Shown here: one piece after another, positions 51,018 to 63,014 of the stretch
How the letters are laid out: each line of letters begins with the position of its first letter
Position numbering within the stretch: the first letter of the stretch is position 1
NCBI GenBank assembly: GCA_018466975.1
Contig: JAENRS010000019.1
Location: forward strand, 124,001 to 188,000
Direction of reading: 5' to 3'
Length of the DNA stretch: 64,000 bases
DNA from: Sparassis latifolia
Lineage: Eukaryota; Basidiomycota; Agaricomycetes; Polyporales; Sparassidaceae
Notes under the pieces: model-generated
Databases searched by the model: none
Told to the model about the DNA's origin: nothing
What the model saw: only the letters and a program-made list of their open reading frames with translations
Made by a program: the position numbers and the translations under genes

Positions 51018-53491
51018 ATGGCAAGTCAAGGCCCCAAAAACACACAGATAACACACTTTCAGTCAAGACAGGCAGAGCACGCAGCTCTGGCAGACGTGGC
51101 CGAGAGCGCACCCCATGATGGCGTGCATGCAAACACTGGCACGCCAGCCCCAGAAATAATGGACCATGGGCAAGAACTGGCATCACCAGCTTCACGATCC
51201 CCTACACTGTCGTATGTCGAACCCCCATGCTCAACATGAGGAGGCTAAACGGATGAGCAGCGGCGGGAATCCGCCTCTGACCGTAATGTTAGAACGCCGG
51301 TGAGATCCACTGGATCTCACCAGGCCAGCAAAGAAATGGAAATGACCAGAATGAGAAGGACACCACGGCATCCTTCACATTACTCGCAGAGATTTCCGTC
51401 CTCAGCCCTGCCAGCACAACCGATATCTTCCCTAGCAGATGAAATACATCATGCCAAGGATAGAGCCCCAGGAAGCACTGCAAGCATGAGCTCGTCAGAA
51501 CACGTGTGCAGAGAGAGAGCCCGAGAGTCACTCCAGTGGGCTTGAGAAGAGGCGAACTGCAAACTTGACGCATTGCAAGAAAAGCAAGAATGCAAGATGC
51601 AGGGCATTCATGAGGCACACAAACAGACCCACCAAGCACAGAATGAGCAGTTTGAAAGGATAATGGATGAACTTGAAAACTCCTTAGGAGATGAAGTTGA
51701 CCTGATGGATTAACCTGTCCCCTCAGGAACGAGGAACTCCATCGAAGAGATAGCGGTAGAGCGAGGATTATACTCCTCAGAGGTCGAGGACCTGATGGCA
51801 GGTGCTCCTGATATAATTATCGAGAGCGCGTACCGTCAGTTGGCCCAACTGCAGCAAGAGGGAGAGCTGGACGAGGATTACAATTGAAGGGTGTTAATAT
51901 ACACCAGATACTTGGACCGGATGGCCTCAGAGTCCAAAAGGGCGTTGAGGGCATTCGGAGTACAATTGCCAGTATCATCGACACCTCGCGCGATGTGGGG
52001 ATTGCTCCAATCCGGAACGGCTCCAGTAGCAGCTCCTGAAGGCAACCCTGGAAGCGATGATTCAGACGACTCAAGTCCCTACCCCGGAGATGGTGGGAAC
52101 AACTTCGACCATTTCAGGAGAAATGGTCGAAGGCCCGCAACACCACCTTGGGGACACCAACCTGGAGGACAACGGCTACTGCGATCCAATGGATCGACCC
52201 CACCACCACTGCCTCCTTGACCAATATAACCTGCAGGACCTGGATACCACCGTGGACTGCAATGACAGCCCACGGTGGGAACAAACACATGACATGCAGG
52301 ACCGATGCCCAGTTGGGAGTAACTCAGCCAAACCCAGCAGTCACTACCGCAGTGAACCGACCCCCTCGATTCCCGGGAATGAATATAACAGCTGCACCAG
52401 GTATGCACATAGGCCATGCAACCATACAATGATCGCATGGCCCAGGAGTGATACCTTCAGATACATCTCCCGCAATCGAGAGGATCCATACAACGGTGGA
52501 TGAGACGGTATCAAGAGATCCCATCAATAAACCATCAGCATACCTCAGAGTCACCAAGATGCCTCCACCGCTGCAATACGATGGGAAGGATGATCTTGAT
52601 GCATTCGAGGTCTGGCTACAGAAGTTACTGGAATACTTCAAGACTCTCCGCATCACTGGCGACACCATGAATGCAGATCATCTGTGAATATTGGGGCAAA
52701 GTCTTAAAGATGATGCTGCCAACTGGTTTTTCCTGAATGTGCAGTCACTGAACTGCGAAGTACGACAGTGATACTTCGAGGATGCAGTGATGCACCTCCA
52801 CTGATGGTTCCTACACAAGGACTCGGAGTTAATAGCATCTGAGAAGTATGACAAGGCGACATACAGTCTATCACGTGGTGGTGTGAGCGAGCTATACGAC
52901 AGGCTATTACACCACACGGATTGCATGGTGCAATACCCAATGGAATACACATTCCGGAAGAGGTTTATGGATGTGTTACTGCTACCGATGGTAGAAGTAG
53001 TGCATCTAGCCCACCTACTATTGCCTGAGAAACACACCATCAATGCACTGTATCAATCGGCTTTGGTGATTGAACAGGGCAACAGATGGCTGGACCAATA
53101 CTGTACATACAAGGACTGCCGACAGCCTCAGAAGACTGGGGACCATACGGGGGCCCGGATTTCAAGTAAGGCCGTGTCATTCCTCGCACCGATGATATCA
53201 TCGATGAGAGATACACGACCTACCTACCACCCGCAAGGACAAGGATGAGGAGGGGCACACCCAGGACATGCATGGCAGGCTGGTAATGCTGGCCATAGAA
53301 TGACGAACCCATGCAACAGACAACATCATGGGGGTGGTCATCCTACTACAAACTCGGCAGTCTCGGGATTGAGACCACCAGCGAATAACAAGGTGACAAA
53401 TGCAAATGTCACTTGTTATTCTTGCGGTGGCAAGGGCCACTTCTCGACAGACCCGACATGCCCGAACTATGGTAAACCTCGGCCAGCGTGA
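51018..53491 (+). pseudogene. gag of the plus-strand Ty3/gypsy element (decayed)
   Basis: Starts MASQGPKNTQITHFQSRQAE. Charged and Pro/Gly-rich N-part, then a capsid-like region (PPPLQYDGKDDLDAFEVWLQ, LKDDAANWFFLNV, EYTFRKRFMDVLLLPMVEVV) and the knuckle C-x2-C-x4-H-x6-C (CYSCGGKGHFSTDPTC). The frame is cut by TGA at 51237, 51543, 51885, 52218, 52430, 52685, 52769, 52802, 53246 and 53489, nearly all where Arg fits the context (for example HL-x-ILGQSLKD, VRQ-x-YFEDAV, LH-x-WFLHKD). TAA at 51246 and 51711 also interrupt it. One frame change occurs near 52200. Confidence 0.8.
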
Positions 53492-55547
53492 CTACACGCA
53501 CAACATGTAGTCGATGACCACTCCGAGGATGAGGAACAGGCAAACCAAGAACCAGTGGAACCAGAGGCTGCAGTTCAGGAGCTGGCTCCACAGGAGATGA
53601 CTCCCGAAACTGACAGAAATGAAGGGCCATACCAGAATGACACAGGATATCAAACATATCCTGAGTCGGACTGGGCTCCAGAGGGATCACAGTACTCATC
53701 GGCAGATGAGCGTGAACCCCCATCTGGAGACGATGGCTGGAATGATGACTACGACATTCGCCTGGGATCAATGAGATTCAGTGCCATGCATCAACACAAG
53801 CCCGAAAAGTGTATGCAGACTGTACACCTCCATGCTAGTGAACCCACAACAGATGCACGATCCTCGAGGAACACATGGCTGTACAACTCACACGTACAAT
53901 GCCTGACCGATCCAGCCATGCAGCCTCAGCGAAACTCACAGACACAACAAACACTATGTGCAGAGGTCTTGATCAATGGGATCAAGACCTATACACTATT
54001 CAACTCGGGGTGTACAACAGACTCCATTTCTCCAGAGATGACGTACATCTCGAAGGTGGACCGAATCGACCTGGACGACCAAATAGGTCTCCAACTGGGC
54101 ACCAAGGGAAGCAGGACGTGCATCAATTATGGTGCATGACCCACAATCTCCATAGGCCCAGTAAAGGCACAACACTACCTAAATGTCGTCGATATCGATA
54201 GATACGACACTGTACTAGGCACAGTGTTCATGCATAAATATGACATGGTCCTCGACTTCGAGAACTGCACCATATCGATCCAACGGCAAAAGATACTGAC
54301 CTACGCGAAAGTGGACGAGGCCACAATCATTGTGAATCACAAGGATATGTCGCACTCACACTATCACATACACAACAACATTGGTACTGTTACCACCATC
54401 ACCTCGGACAACCTGCAATAGGACCCCGCAATGAGACCAATGGCCATGAAGCCACCCCAGTCTCGTGGTGCGAAACTGGGGACAGTCCTAAGAGGGGAGG
54501 GGAATGATGGAAACGTCAAGGCGAAAGAAAAATCAACCATGAGAAACAGGAAACAGCCCAAAAAGGACTGTTTCCCTGACATCTCGGAGAAGTTCACACT
54601 GACTAGACACTCAATGAACGAAACACGATGGGACCAGTTCAATGAAGAAATTCATGCCACAGTCGTAGAATTCTCATATGCAATAGCATCCGAGGAGAAA
54701 CTACAAGAACACCGAAAAGCCTGGATTGAGAAGATGAGAGACATAATGTGTTCCCCACCCTCAATCCTTGCACCATTCTGTGAAATTAACCATCGAATAC
54801 TGCTCATCAATAACGATGAGCAGTATCGACAGCGATTACCGAGATGTGCCGATGCAATGAAGCCATTGCTCCTAACAAAGATCCAACGATACCAGGACAC
54901 TGGCTGGTGGGAGTCCAAGCAGGCTCCCCAGGCAGCGCCCATGATATGCATTATGAAGAAGAGCGGAAAATTACGGACAGTTGTCGATGCACGTAAATGC
55001 AATGACAACACCGTAAAGGACATAACCCCATTCTCGGACCAGGACCAGATACACATGGACATGTCTCGTGCCAAATACCGGTCGAAGATTGACTTGTCCG
55101 ACGCGTATGAACAAATACGTGTGGCAGCGGAGAACGTCTGGAAAACAGCGTTCTCCACCCCATCTGGTATGTTTGTAAGTCATGTCATGCAACAAGGCGA
55201 TTGTAATGCCTCAGCGACATTCCAAAGCCTCATGATGTTGATATTCCATGACTGCATCGGACAATATGTTCACGTATACCTCGATGACATATTTGTGTTC
55301 TCTGATACAATCGAAGAACACGAACGTCATTTGAAAATCGTATTCCATAAGCTGAGGGAGGCAAAGCTCTACCTCAGCGAAATGAAGTGCGACCTATACT
55401 CATGAAGTATGGACTGCCTAGGTCACCTAATCGATGACCGAGGACTCCACGCAGACTCAGACAAGATGAGTCGTATTTGCAAATGGCGAATACCTTGATC
55501 TTACAAAGAAATACAATGATTCCTAGGGCTCGTACCTAGAACACTTC
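53492..55547 (+). pseudogene. Protease and reverse transcriptase of the plus-strand gypsy element (decayed)
   Basis: Continues the gag frame through TGA at 53489, suggesting a single gag-pol frame originally. The acidic linker is followed by the protease LFNSGCTTDSISPE, in which the catalytic Asp is Asn. RT has MICIMKKSGKLRTVVDARKC, SKIDLSDAYEQIRVAAEN, SGMFVSHVMQQGDCNASATF and an intact YLDDIFVFSD. Interruptions: TGA at 54137, 55403, 55496 and 55517 (Arg expected, for example RIP-x-SYKEIQ-x-FLGLV) and TAG at 54419. A short deletion near 55530 shifts frame. Confidence 0.85.
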
Positions 55548-57877
55548 ATGCCTGACGTAATGGTGTACACCTCGCCATTGTCAGACATGGCTCACAATGA
55601 CCGAGCATTCATGTGGTGCCCAATGCACACCAAATGCTTTGAAATGATCAAAGCTCTGGCGTGCAAGGCACCCATCCTGAAGCCAATTGACCCACATCAA
55701 CCAGAACCCATCTGGGTGATATCCAATGCATCATTATACAGTGTTGGAGCAATGTACGGACAGGGACCAGACTGGCAAACCTGTCACCTGGCTGGCTTCC
55801 TGTCGAAGAAATTCACGAGTGTGCAACATGCTTATAAAACATATGAGCATGAGGCACTCGCGATACTGGAAGCTCTCTTCAAGTGGGAGGACAAACTACT
55901 CGGTCGACCGATAATGATTGCAACCGACCATCTGGCATTGAAGTACTTCGAAGGTGTAACCAATCCAACAAATCGACAGATTCATTGGAATGAGTACATG
56001 TCTCGATTTCAATACAAAATCCAGTATGTAGAAGGCGTGACCAATAAGGTCGCGAACTGTCTATCGAGGTACTATGAGAACGACAATGCGGATGAATTCG
56101 CACTCATCCAGGACTATGTGAACACAGACGTTCATCTAGACCCCGAGTGTGATGACCTACCCTCCAACTGCATTGCTGAGTTGCGCACTGGAACGATTCA
56201 GCACTCAGCACAGCTGCCCAAGGACATGAAAGAGTCAAGGGATCAGGAGGCCAGTGAGATGGCCTCCCACCTGCCTCTAGTGACACCAACTCCAGGTGCA
56301 AAGGGCGAGGACCCAATGATAGCTGAATCACGTACCAACGGACCTCCACTGAAGGCCCATTTGGAACAGGATACCCCATTCCTGGCCACAGTCCAAAAGG
56401 GCTATGGCGAGGACCTGCTATTTAGGAAGGTCGTTGAATCCCCAACGGAATTCAGCGCCTTTGTAATCCGGGACAAGACAATATATATGAAGAACCGCCA
56501 GGATGAAGAAGTTATCTGCATCCCGAGAGTCCTGTACCATCATTGAATGATGACCGAGATCATCATCAATAGAGGGCACATGACCATAGGACACTATGGC
56601 CCACAGAAGACATCGGAATACATCCGACGGTGGTTCTGGTGGCCTAGGATCAGATGTGATATCGAAAAATTCTGCGTGATGTGCAGGGCCTGCCAAACAG
56701 TGAAGCCTCACAATCACTTGCAAGTGGGACTACTTCATTCCTTGCCGATTCCACAGTTTCCGTGGAACTCAATAGCAATGGACTTCATTGGCCCGTTTCC
56801 GCGATCAAAGAGATATGACTACCTATGGGTAGTCAAATGCCACCTTACATTGATGGTACATCTGGTCCCCGTGAATACGACGAGCACGGCCTCAGACATA
56901 GCTGAACTATATGTCCGAGAGATTGTGCAACTGCATGGGATGCCTGGGTCTATCATCTCGGACTGGGACTTGAAGTTTACATCGAAATTTCGGTGTGAAC
57001 TACATCGACTCCTGGGTGCGAAGTTATTCATGTCAACATTGTTCTGTCTGCAAACTGACGGGCTGTCTGAGCGGACCATCTGATCGGTATCTCAAATCCT
57101 ACAATCCATCGTGTCTCCCAATCAATTAGATTAGATAGACAAGATCCCAATGGTTGAGTTCGCACTGAACTCAGCCACAAGCATGACCACAGGATTTGCC
57201 CCATTTGAACTTAATTACGGATACCTACCGTGATTGGAGGCCTGCACAGAACCACAAATTCATGGGCATGCAGGAATTTGCCCAACGAGCATTGGCCAAC
57301 CTCAAGATGACATGACACCATCATCAAGAGCTGTACACACCAAATGTTCCAAGCCAACAAACTACTACAGGAGGAGCCAGAATTTGTGACTGGATCGAAG
57401 GTGTACCTATCCATGCAGAACCTTACACTACCTAAAGGTCATGCGAGGAAGCTGATGCCCAAGTTTATTGGACCATATGAGATCACTGATGTTCATGCGA
57501 CAACCTCTAACTACATGCTAGAGCTACTGCAAGAACTGAAGGACTGGCATATCTTACCTACATTTCACATTTCGCTACTTTGACGACACGAGTCCAATGA
57601 TAATATGTTGTTTTCACATTGCGAGGCAAAGTCATACTACGACTTTGGCGATGATGCAGAAATGGAATGGCTGGTGGATAAAATCATAGGCCATCGCTGA
57701 GATGGCAATAGAATCGAATTCCATGTGCGATGGATGCTAGACGACCATACATGGGAGCCATATGCCCACTGCAAGGAATTGGCCGCGCTCGACGAATACT
57801 TCACACTAATGGGTGTGAAGGACTGGAGAGCGCTACCATGCAAGACCGCGCCACCTGTAAAATGCAAGAAAAAATAA
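55548..57877 (+). pseudogene. RNase H, integrase and chromodomain of the plus-strand gypsy element (decayed)
   Basis: RNase H has VISNASLYSVGAMYGQ (catalytic Asp now Asn), YEHEALAILEALFKWEDKLL and TDHLALKYF. Integrase has the HHCC finger (RGHMTIGHYG ... CVMCRACQTVK), MDFIGPFPRSKRYDYLWVV, IISDWDLKFTSKF (SDRD-like, Arg now Trp) and QTDGLSERT. The chromodomain is at the end (IEFHVRWMLDDHTWEPYAHC). TGA at 56544, 57081, 57231, 57581 and 57698, and TAG at 57132. Frame changes near 57260-57340. Ends with TAA at 57875. Confidence 0.85.
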
Positions 57878-58079
57878 CTCCAAGTGGAGGATCGGACACG
57901 TATAACATTAAAGGATGTACATGTCATGTCCACGTGACAGATCACGTGAGACGCCGGCACTTGCCCATGTAACTACATGTGTGGCAAGGCCACCGCTCCC
58001 ACACTCCTACCATCATGTCCCAACCAACCTTACCAATGGAGACTGATGACGACGAGGTGACAACAAGCCGCCCCGCAAC

Positions 58080-58898
58080 TGTTACAAAGCTCCTCTCTGA
58101 GGAATGCGCGGACGACTTCCGCCGTTACCTTTACCGATCATGTGACAATGATGTCACAGAGCCTAGACTGACCATGTGACAATGACGTCACCAACCACAT
58201 GACCATGATGTCATCATGGTCATCACCCTTATCTATCTGGCACGGATCTACCTGATCATCTGATGATATGTGCCTTGTGCTCAAGGCATGTTTACCTCAT
58301 GTGCGAGATCCAGACCTAGGACGCACTTCCTATCACACACACGACAAAGGCATGTTTGCCTCACCTTTGCCTTACCTTTATGATACAGATACCGAACCTT
58401 ATGGGCATGACCCTAGACCCTGATACATGCGCTAGACGCACGACGACCTCGCTGCTGCCTTGTCTTTGCAGCACGACCTATTTCCCATATGGACAGATTG
58501 TCTCTCACGCAGAGTCATGACTGACTCAGCATTCTCACGACTGTGGGACAGGTATACGAACCCTGTGCCCTTGTATTGATACCGATGGACCAATCATAGT
58601 TCTAGTATTACAGGTAGACAGACGCCTGTACTTGTATATAAGACTGACAGGACAAGCTGGAGTCCCCATCTTGTCCTGATTACACATCAACCAGTTTTAC
58701 CATCTACATCTGTGCGACAGATCGACCCTGGTCCGCAGACAGTGGCCAAGCATTCATAAGACTACTCCACTGGGCCAACCTCTGGTCATCGCTATGACTG
58801 GAGGTCGGACCCCTCACAATTGACTTGAGCCCTTGCAAAGGCCTAGTCACTGACGACGATGAACCGGATGTACGGTGGCACGACTGGCCCCCGTAACA
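58080..58898 (+). repeat. 5' LTR of the non-autonomous element
   Basis: 819 bp; TATATAA at 58635-58641. Confidence 0.93.
58635..58679 (+). promoter_or_regulatory. LTR promoter and presumed RNA start
   Basis: TATATAAG is followed 33 nt later by ATCTTGTCCTGA (58668-58679), the complement of the primer site at 58899. An inverted repeat GGACAAG...CTTGTCC flanks the presumed start. Confidence 0.6.
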
Positions 58899-59290
58899 TT
58901 AGGACAAGATAGTTATTCACTGCTCAACCTCCTATGGTTTAGAGCTGACCTTGACGATTACGACTTGTCCATGTTCGCAGACAGCATAACATTAGGACAA
59001 GATCTTTTTCCTTGGCTCAAGCTCCTATGCTTTAGAGCCTGACCCCGACCTCGACCGGTTCACAGACAGTGACCGTGTCATGACCTCGACCGGTTCACAG
59101 ACAGCGACTGTGTCCTTTGACCTCTTGACCGACCAAGGCGACGGTTACCTTAGGACGACACTACCCGACCTCGACTTGTCCATGTTCGCAGACAGCGTAA
59201 CATTAGGACACCTGTGATGACAGAGATGGAGATACCATGATTTGACACTCCATTCTCTTGACCTCGACCTTGTCCATTAACATTAGGACA
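58894..59290 (+). repeat. Four copies of the LTR-end/primer-site junction motif
   Basis: TAACATTAGGACA occurs at 58894, 58987, 59198 and 59278. The first two extend to TAACATTAGGACAAGAT; the last two continue as cctgtga. Confidence 0.85.
58899..58910 (+). other. Primer-binding site (self-primer type)
   Basis: TTAGGACAAGAT immediately follows the 5' LTR. Eleven of twelve bases pair with the presumed RNA 5' end at 58668-58679. It is not a tRNA-type site: no TGG start. Confidence 0.65.
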
Positions 59291-59664
59291 CCTGTGACAA
59301 CAGAGATGGAGATACCGCGATTGACACTCCATTCTCTCGATATCCAACATTGGAACGATGAAGAAGACCCTTGTCTGGTCATTCCTAGGTGAGACCAGAT
59401 TTTCATAAGACAATTTATTGGCACCTTGTCCGAGACGAACTCTCAAGAGTTTACCCTTCATTGGGTGACTCTCAGGGGTCGAATCCCCTCATGCGAGGAA
59501 AGCTACGACATGTGTAATAATCAAAGACATGTACGAGCTGCATGTGACTGTGAATCGGAAAGGTTTGGCCACTGTAGAATTAGTACCGATTCTATGGATC
59601 GTGATGAACTGAGGATGGTGCGCAGCCTTTGATGAAGGACTTAAGTCACACACTTGATGATCAT

Positions 59665-61064
59665 GGCTGACAACACCGAGTGCAGCGAGATACCCATGGT
59701 GCAGATTGATCCCAGGAACGGCAACCCGTATAAACCGTAGACTCTTAATTGAGTCCGATCTGATGACCATTTGATGATTGTGATCCCTGAATGGGAGCTC
59801 GGACTGAGCAAGTGGACACTCGCTCTCCACTATAAACAAACGATAGATCTTGGCTGAGAACACCCTGCATGGCGAGTTACCTGGGGTGCAGAAAGATTGA
59901 CAACTCGATGCCATTACGAGTTGATGACCATGGAATGTTTGAAGATACCGTGAGTTGACACTTCAAAACCATTCCCTGTCGAAGAGGCTCTCGACGTTAA
60001 AGAAACCGACAATCCGAAGAAGATCCTGATGTAACAAAAGGATCTGAACGATGACCGTCGATCACAGCTCTCGACGATAAAGAAACTGAACCTGGATGAA
60101 CCTTGAATGACATAGTAAAAGGTTCTGACAGAAGACGGATCCTGGCTCTCCGTATAAACCAATGATCCATACCGAATCTAGGCTGAAGATTCGACGAGGC
60201 AACGATTAGCCTGATGATTGAACTTAACAAGAGATCATATCACCGAAGAACGACTTAGAGTTAACAGTACATGACACTCCAATCCCCGATAACGACACCT
60301 GATATTAGGAAACCTCTAATGGTCCTTTGTTGACCACCACGATGATGACTCGAGCATGATCAGACAGACATGACTCATTCGATGATGTCTGGAAGTCCCA
60401 GATGGTCCTTTGTTGACCACCACGATAACGACACCTGATATTAGGAAACCCCTAATGGTCCTTTGTTGACCACCACGATGATGACTCAAGCATGATCAGA
60501 CAGACATGACTCATTCGATGATGTCTGGAAGTCCCAGACGGTCCTTTGTTGACCACCACGATAACGACACCCGATGCTAGATGCCTAAATAGGTCTAGCA
60601 ACCCTCGATGATCAGACAGATCTCGATGGGCGAAACTACTATGAACGACAGCCTTCGATATGGCACTTTTGATGACATGCGTGGGGTAGTTCCCCATGGA
60701 TAGAAAGGATACTGGGTCACGGCAGATCCTTGGATTTGATGTAGACTGTTGTCTCATCATCTGGAAGAATAAATTTGACAAACAAACGAAATTCGATATA
60801 TGACACAGCGATGAATAGGGCATCCATGGAATATGGATGGAGGTAGTCGATTTTGTTCGACACCAACACACGACAAGACCCGACATGCAATATTCGATAA
60901 AGTATCACACTAGGCCGTGGTAGTTCAAACCTAGGCTGGGGTACTTTAATGATGAAGACATGAAACTGGACATGAAATGTGAATGGGAGCTATCGCTTAC
61001 CATTGGATATTCGATCTGAACCTTTGCTGAGAACACCTAGTAGGGCGAGATACCCAGGGTGCAG
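59665..61064 (+). repeat. Dispersed ~40-bp repeat, three copies
   Basis: GCTGAGAACACC followed by GGCGAGATACCCAGGGTGCA, with variation, at 59665-59703, 59852-59891 and 61025-61064. Confidence 0.7.
60288..60559 (+). repeat. 136-bp tandem repeat, two copies plus a partial third
   Basis: Units start with gataacgacacc at 60288, 60424 and 60560 (partial). The two full copies differ at only a few positions and include a shorter inner repeat tggtcctttgttgaccacca. Confidence 0.85.
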
Positions 61065-61301
61065 AAAGGTTATCAGAAGGACGAACGACCTTGATGAAAG
61101 CCGAAAGGCAGGATTATGGCATTCATGAAATGTGAAGGGAGATAACCGACAAAGTGCGGTATCAACCCAAGATAAGGCCACGATTATCCCGATGATTAGA
61201 AACATCGAAGACATGAAACCTGAATGGGAGCTATCGCTCACCAGAAGATGATTAACCATGCTGGCATTGACGATGACCAGCCAACCACGATACATGTCCA
61301 T

Positions 61302-61497
61302 AATGACTTAAAACTAGAAGACGACATTTGTCCGTAATGACTTAAAACTAGACGATACTTGTCCGCAATGACTCAAAACTAGAAGACGATACTTGTCCGC
61401 AATGACTTAAAACTAGAAGACGATACTTGTCTGCAATGACTTAAAACTAGAAGACGATATTTGTCCGCAATGACTCGAAACTAGAAGACCCTTGCTG
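61302..61497 (+). repeat. 34-bp minisatellite, about six units
   Basis: Units start AATGACTTAAAACTAGAAGA at 61302, 61336, 61367, 61401, 61435 and 61469. One unit lacks 3 bp; the last is partial. Confidence 0.88.
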
Positions 61498-62183
61498 CCC
61501 ACCCTCTTTTTTCCCTTTACGATTTGTTACCTGTTTTTATCGGTTTTAGATCCAGGGTATCTGGTTTTTTGAATGGGAGCTGATAGGGGATAGTAGGTGA
61601 GGATGCATATCCGAGCCAAAGGAATGAGCCCGAGTGCCCGGGTGACGAGGAACGAATGGAATCGAGGAGTGACGAGCGGAGTCGAGGAACGACAAGAGTA
61701 ATTGAGGACGAGGAACCCTCCCACAAGGGCAAATTTTTTCCCCCCCTCCTCCCTTCCACCAAACTCTCTTTCCATCTTGCGAATTTTTGACGACAACGCT
61801 ACACCTAGTGACCTTGAGCCCTCCTGATTTTTAGGCCGGGGTAGTAGTAGGGAAGAATGGGCAACACGAGTTGACCATTCACCGTGCGAAAGCACAAAGA
61901 AACAAGACTAATGGAAGATGATGAACATAGCTGAATAGCTTATGAGAAGAAGATGAACAGAAGACTTGCAGTTGGAGCAAGCAGTCCTAAAGGGATGCGA
62001 GCGACAAGCAAAACAAAGTTTGCGAAGCTGGATTAACATCCAGGTCAATTTTTTCATTTTCCGCCTCTGATTTACCCAGAATCATGCGATGACATGACAC
62101 GATGAACAACGACACATGGAATTTCTCCATTCCATTTTCCCTACCGACTTTCTTGACAACTTCAATCCAGGGAATTGAAGACC

Positions 62184-62197
62184 TGAATGGGAGCTAA
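62184..62197 (+). other. Polypurine-type motif before the 3' LTR
   Basis: TGAATGGGAGCTAA directly precedes the 3' LTR. TGAATGGGAGCT also occurs at 59788, 60980, 61221 and 61570. The gypsy element at 38.8 kb has GGGAGCTGA in the same place. Confidence 0.65.
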
Positions 62198-63014
62198 TGT
62201 TACAAAGCTCCTCTCTGAGGAATGCGCGGACGACTTCCGCCGTTACCTTTACCGATCATGTGACAATGATGTCACAGAGCCTAGACTGACCATGTGACAA
62301 TGACGTCACCAACCACATGACCATGATGTCATCATGGTCATCACCCTTATCTATCTGGCACGGATCTACCTGATCATCTGATGATATGTGCCTTGTGCTC
62401 AAGGCATGTTTACCTCATGTGCGAGATCCAGACCTAGGACGCACTTCCTATCACACACACGACAAAGGCATGTTTGCCTCACCTTTGCCTTACCTTTATG
62501 ATACAGATACCAACCTTATGGGCATGACCCTAGACCCTGATACATGCGCTAGACGACGACGACCTCGCTGCTGCCTTGTCTTTGCAGCACGACCTATTTC
62601 CCATATGGACAGATTGTCTCTCACGCAGAGTCATGACTGACTCAGCATTCTCACGACTGTGGGACAGGTATACGAACCCTGTGCCCTTGTATTGATACCG
62701 ATGGACCAATCATAGTTCTAGTATTACAGGTAGACAGACGCCTGTACTTGTATATAAGACTGACAGGACAAGCTGGAGTCCCCATCTTGTCCTGATTACA
62801 CATCAACCAGTTTTACCATCTACATCTGTGCGACAGATCGACCCTGGTCCGCAGACAGCGGCCAAGCATTCATAAGACTACTCCACTGGGCCGACCTCTG
62901 GTCATCGCTATGACTGGAGGTCGGACCCCTCACAATTGACTTGAGCCCTTGCAAAGGCCTAGTCACTGACGACAACGAACCGGATGTATGGTGGCACGAC
63001 TTGCCCCCGTAACA
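62198..63014 (+). repeat. 3' LTR of the non-autonomous element
   Basis: 817 bp, near-identical to 58080-58898. Confidence 0.93.

Larger units (their letters stand above)
58080..63014 (+). mobile_element. Non-autonomous LTR retrotransposon (LARD-like), 4,935 bp
   Basis: LTRs 58080-58898 and 62198-63014 (TGTTAC...GTAACA) differ by about six substitutions and two indels. The target duplication GCAAC is at 58075-58079 and 63015-63019. The 3.3-kb interior has no gag, pol or other substantial ORF but many internal repeats: four copies of the LTR-end/primer-site motif, five of the polypurine motif, a 136-bp tandem repeat, a 34-bp minisatellite and ~40-bp dispersed repeats. LTR termini, primer site and polypurine end resemble those of the gypsy element at 38.8-46.8 kb, so a related element could mobilise it. 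Confidence 0.92.

Noticed and set aside
57313..57315. Further TGA counted as an arginine loss
   Set aside because: It lies in a frame that changes on both sides, so the original codon cannot be inferred.
58899..58910. Conventional tRNA primer-binding site
   Set aside because: No TGG at the start; complementarity to the LTR itself explains the sequence better.
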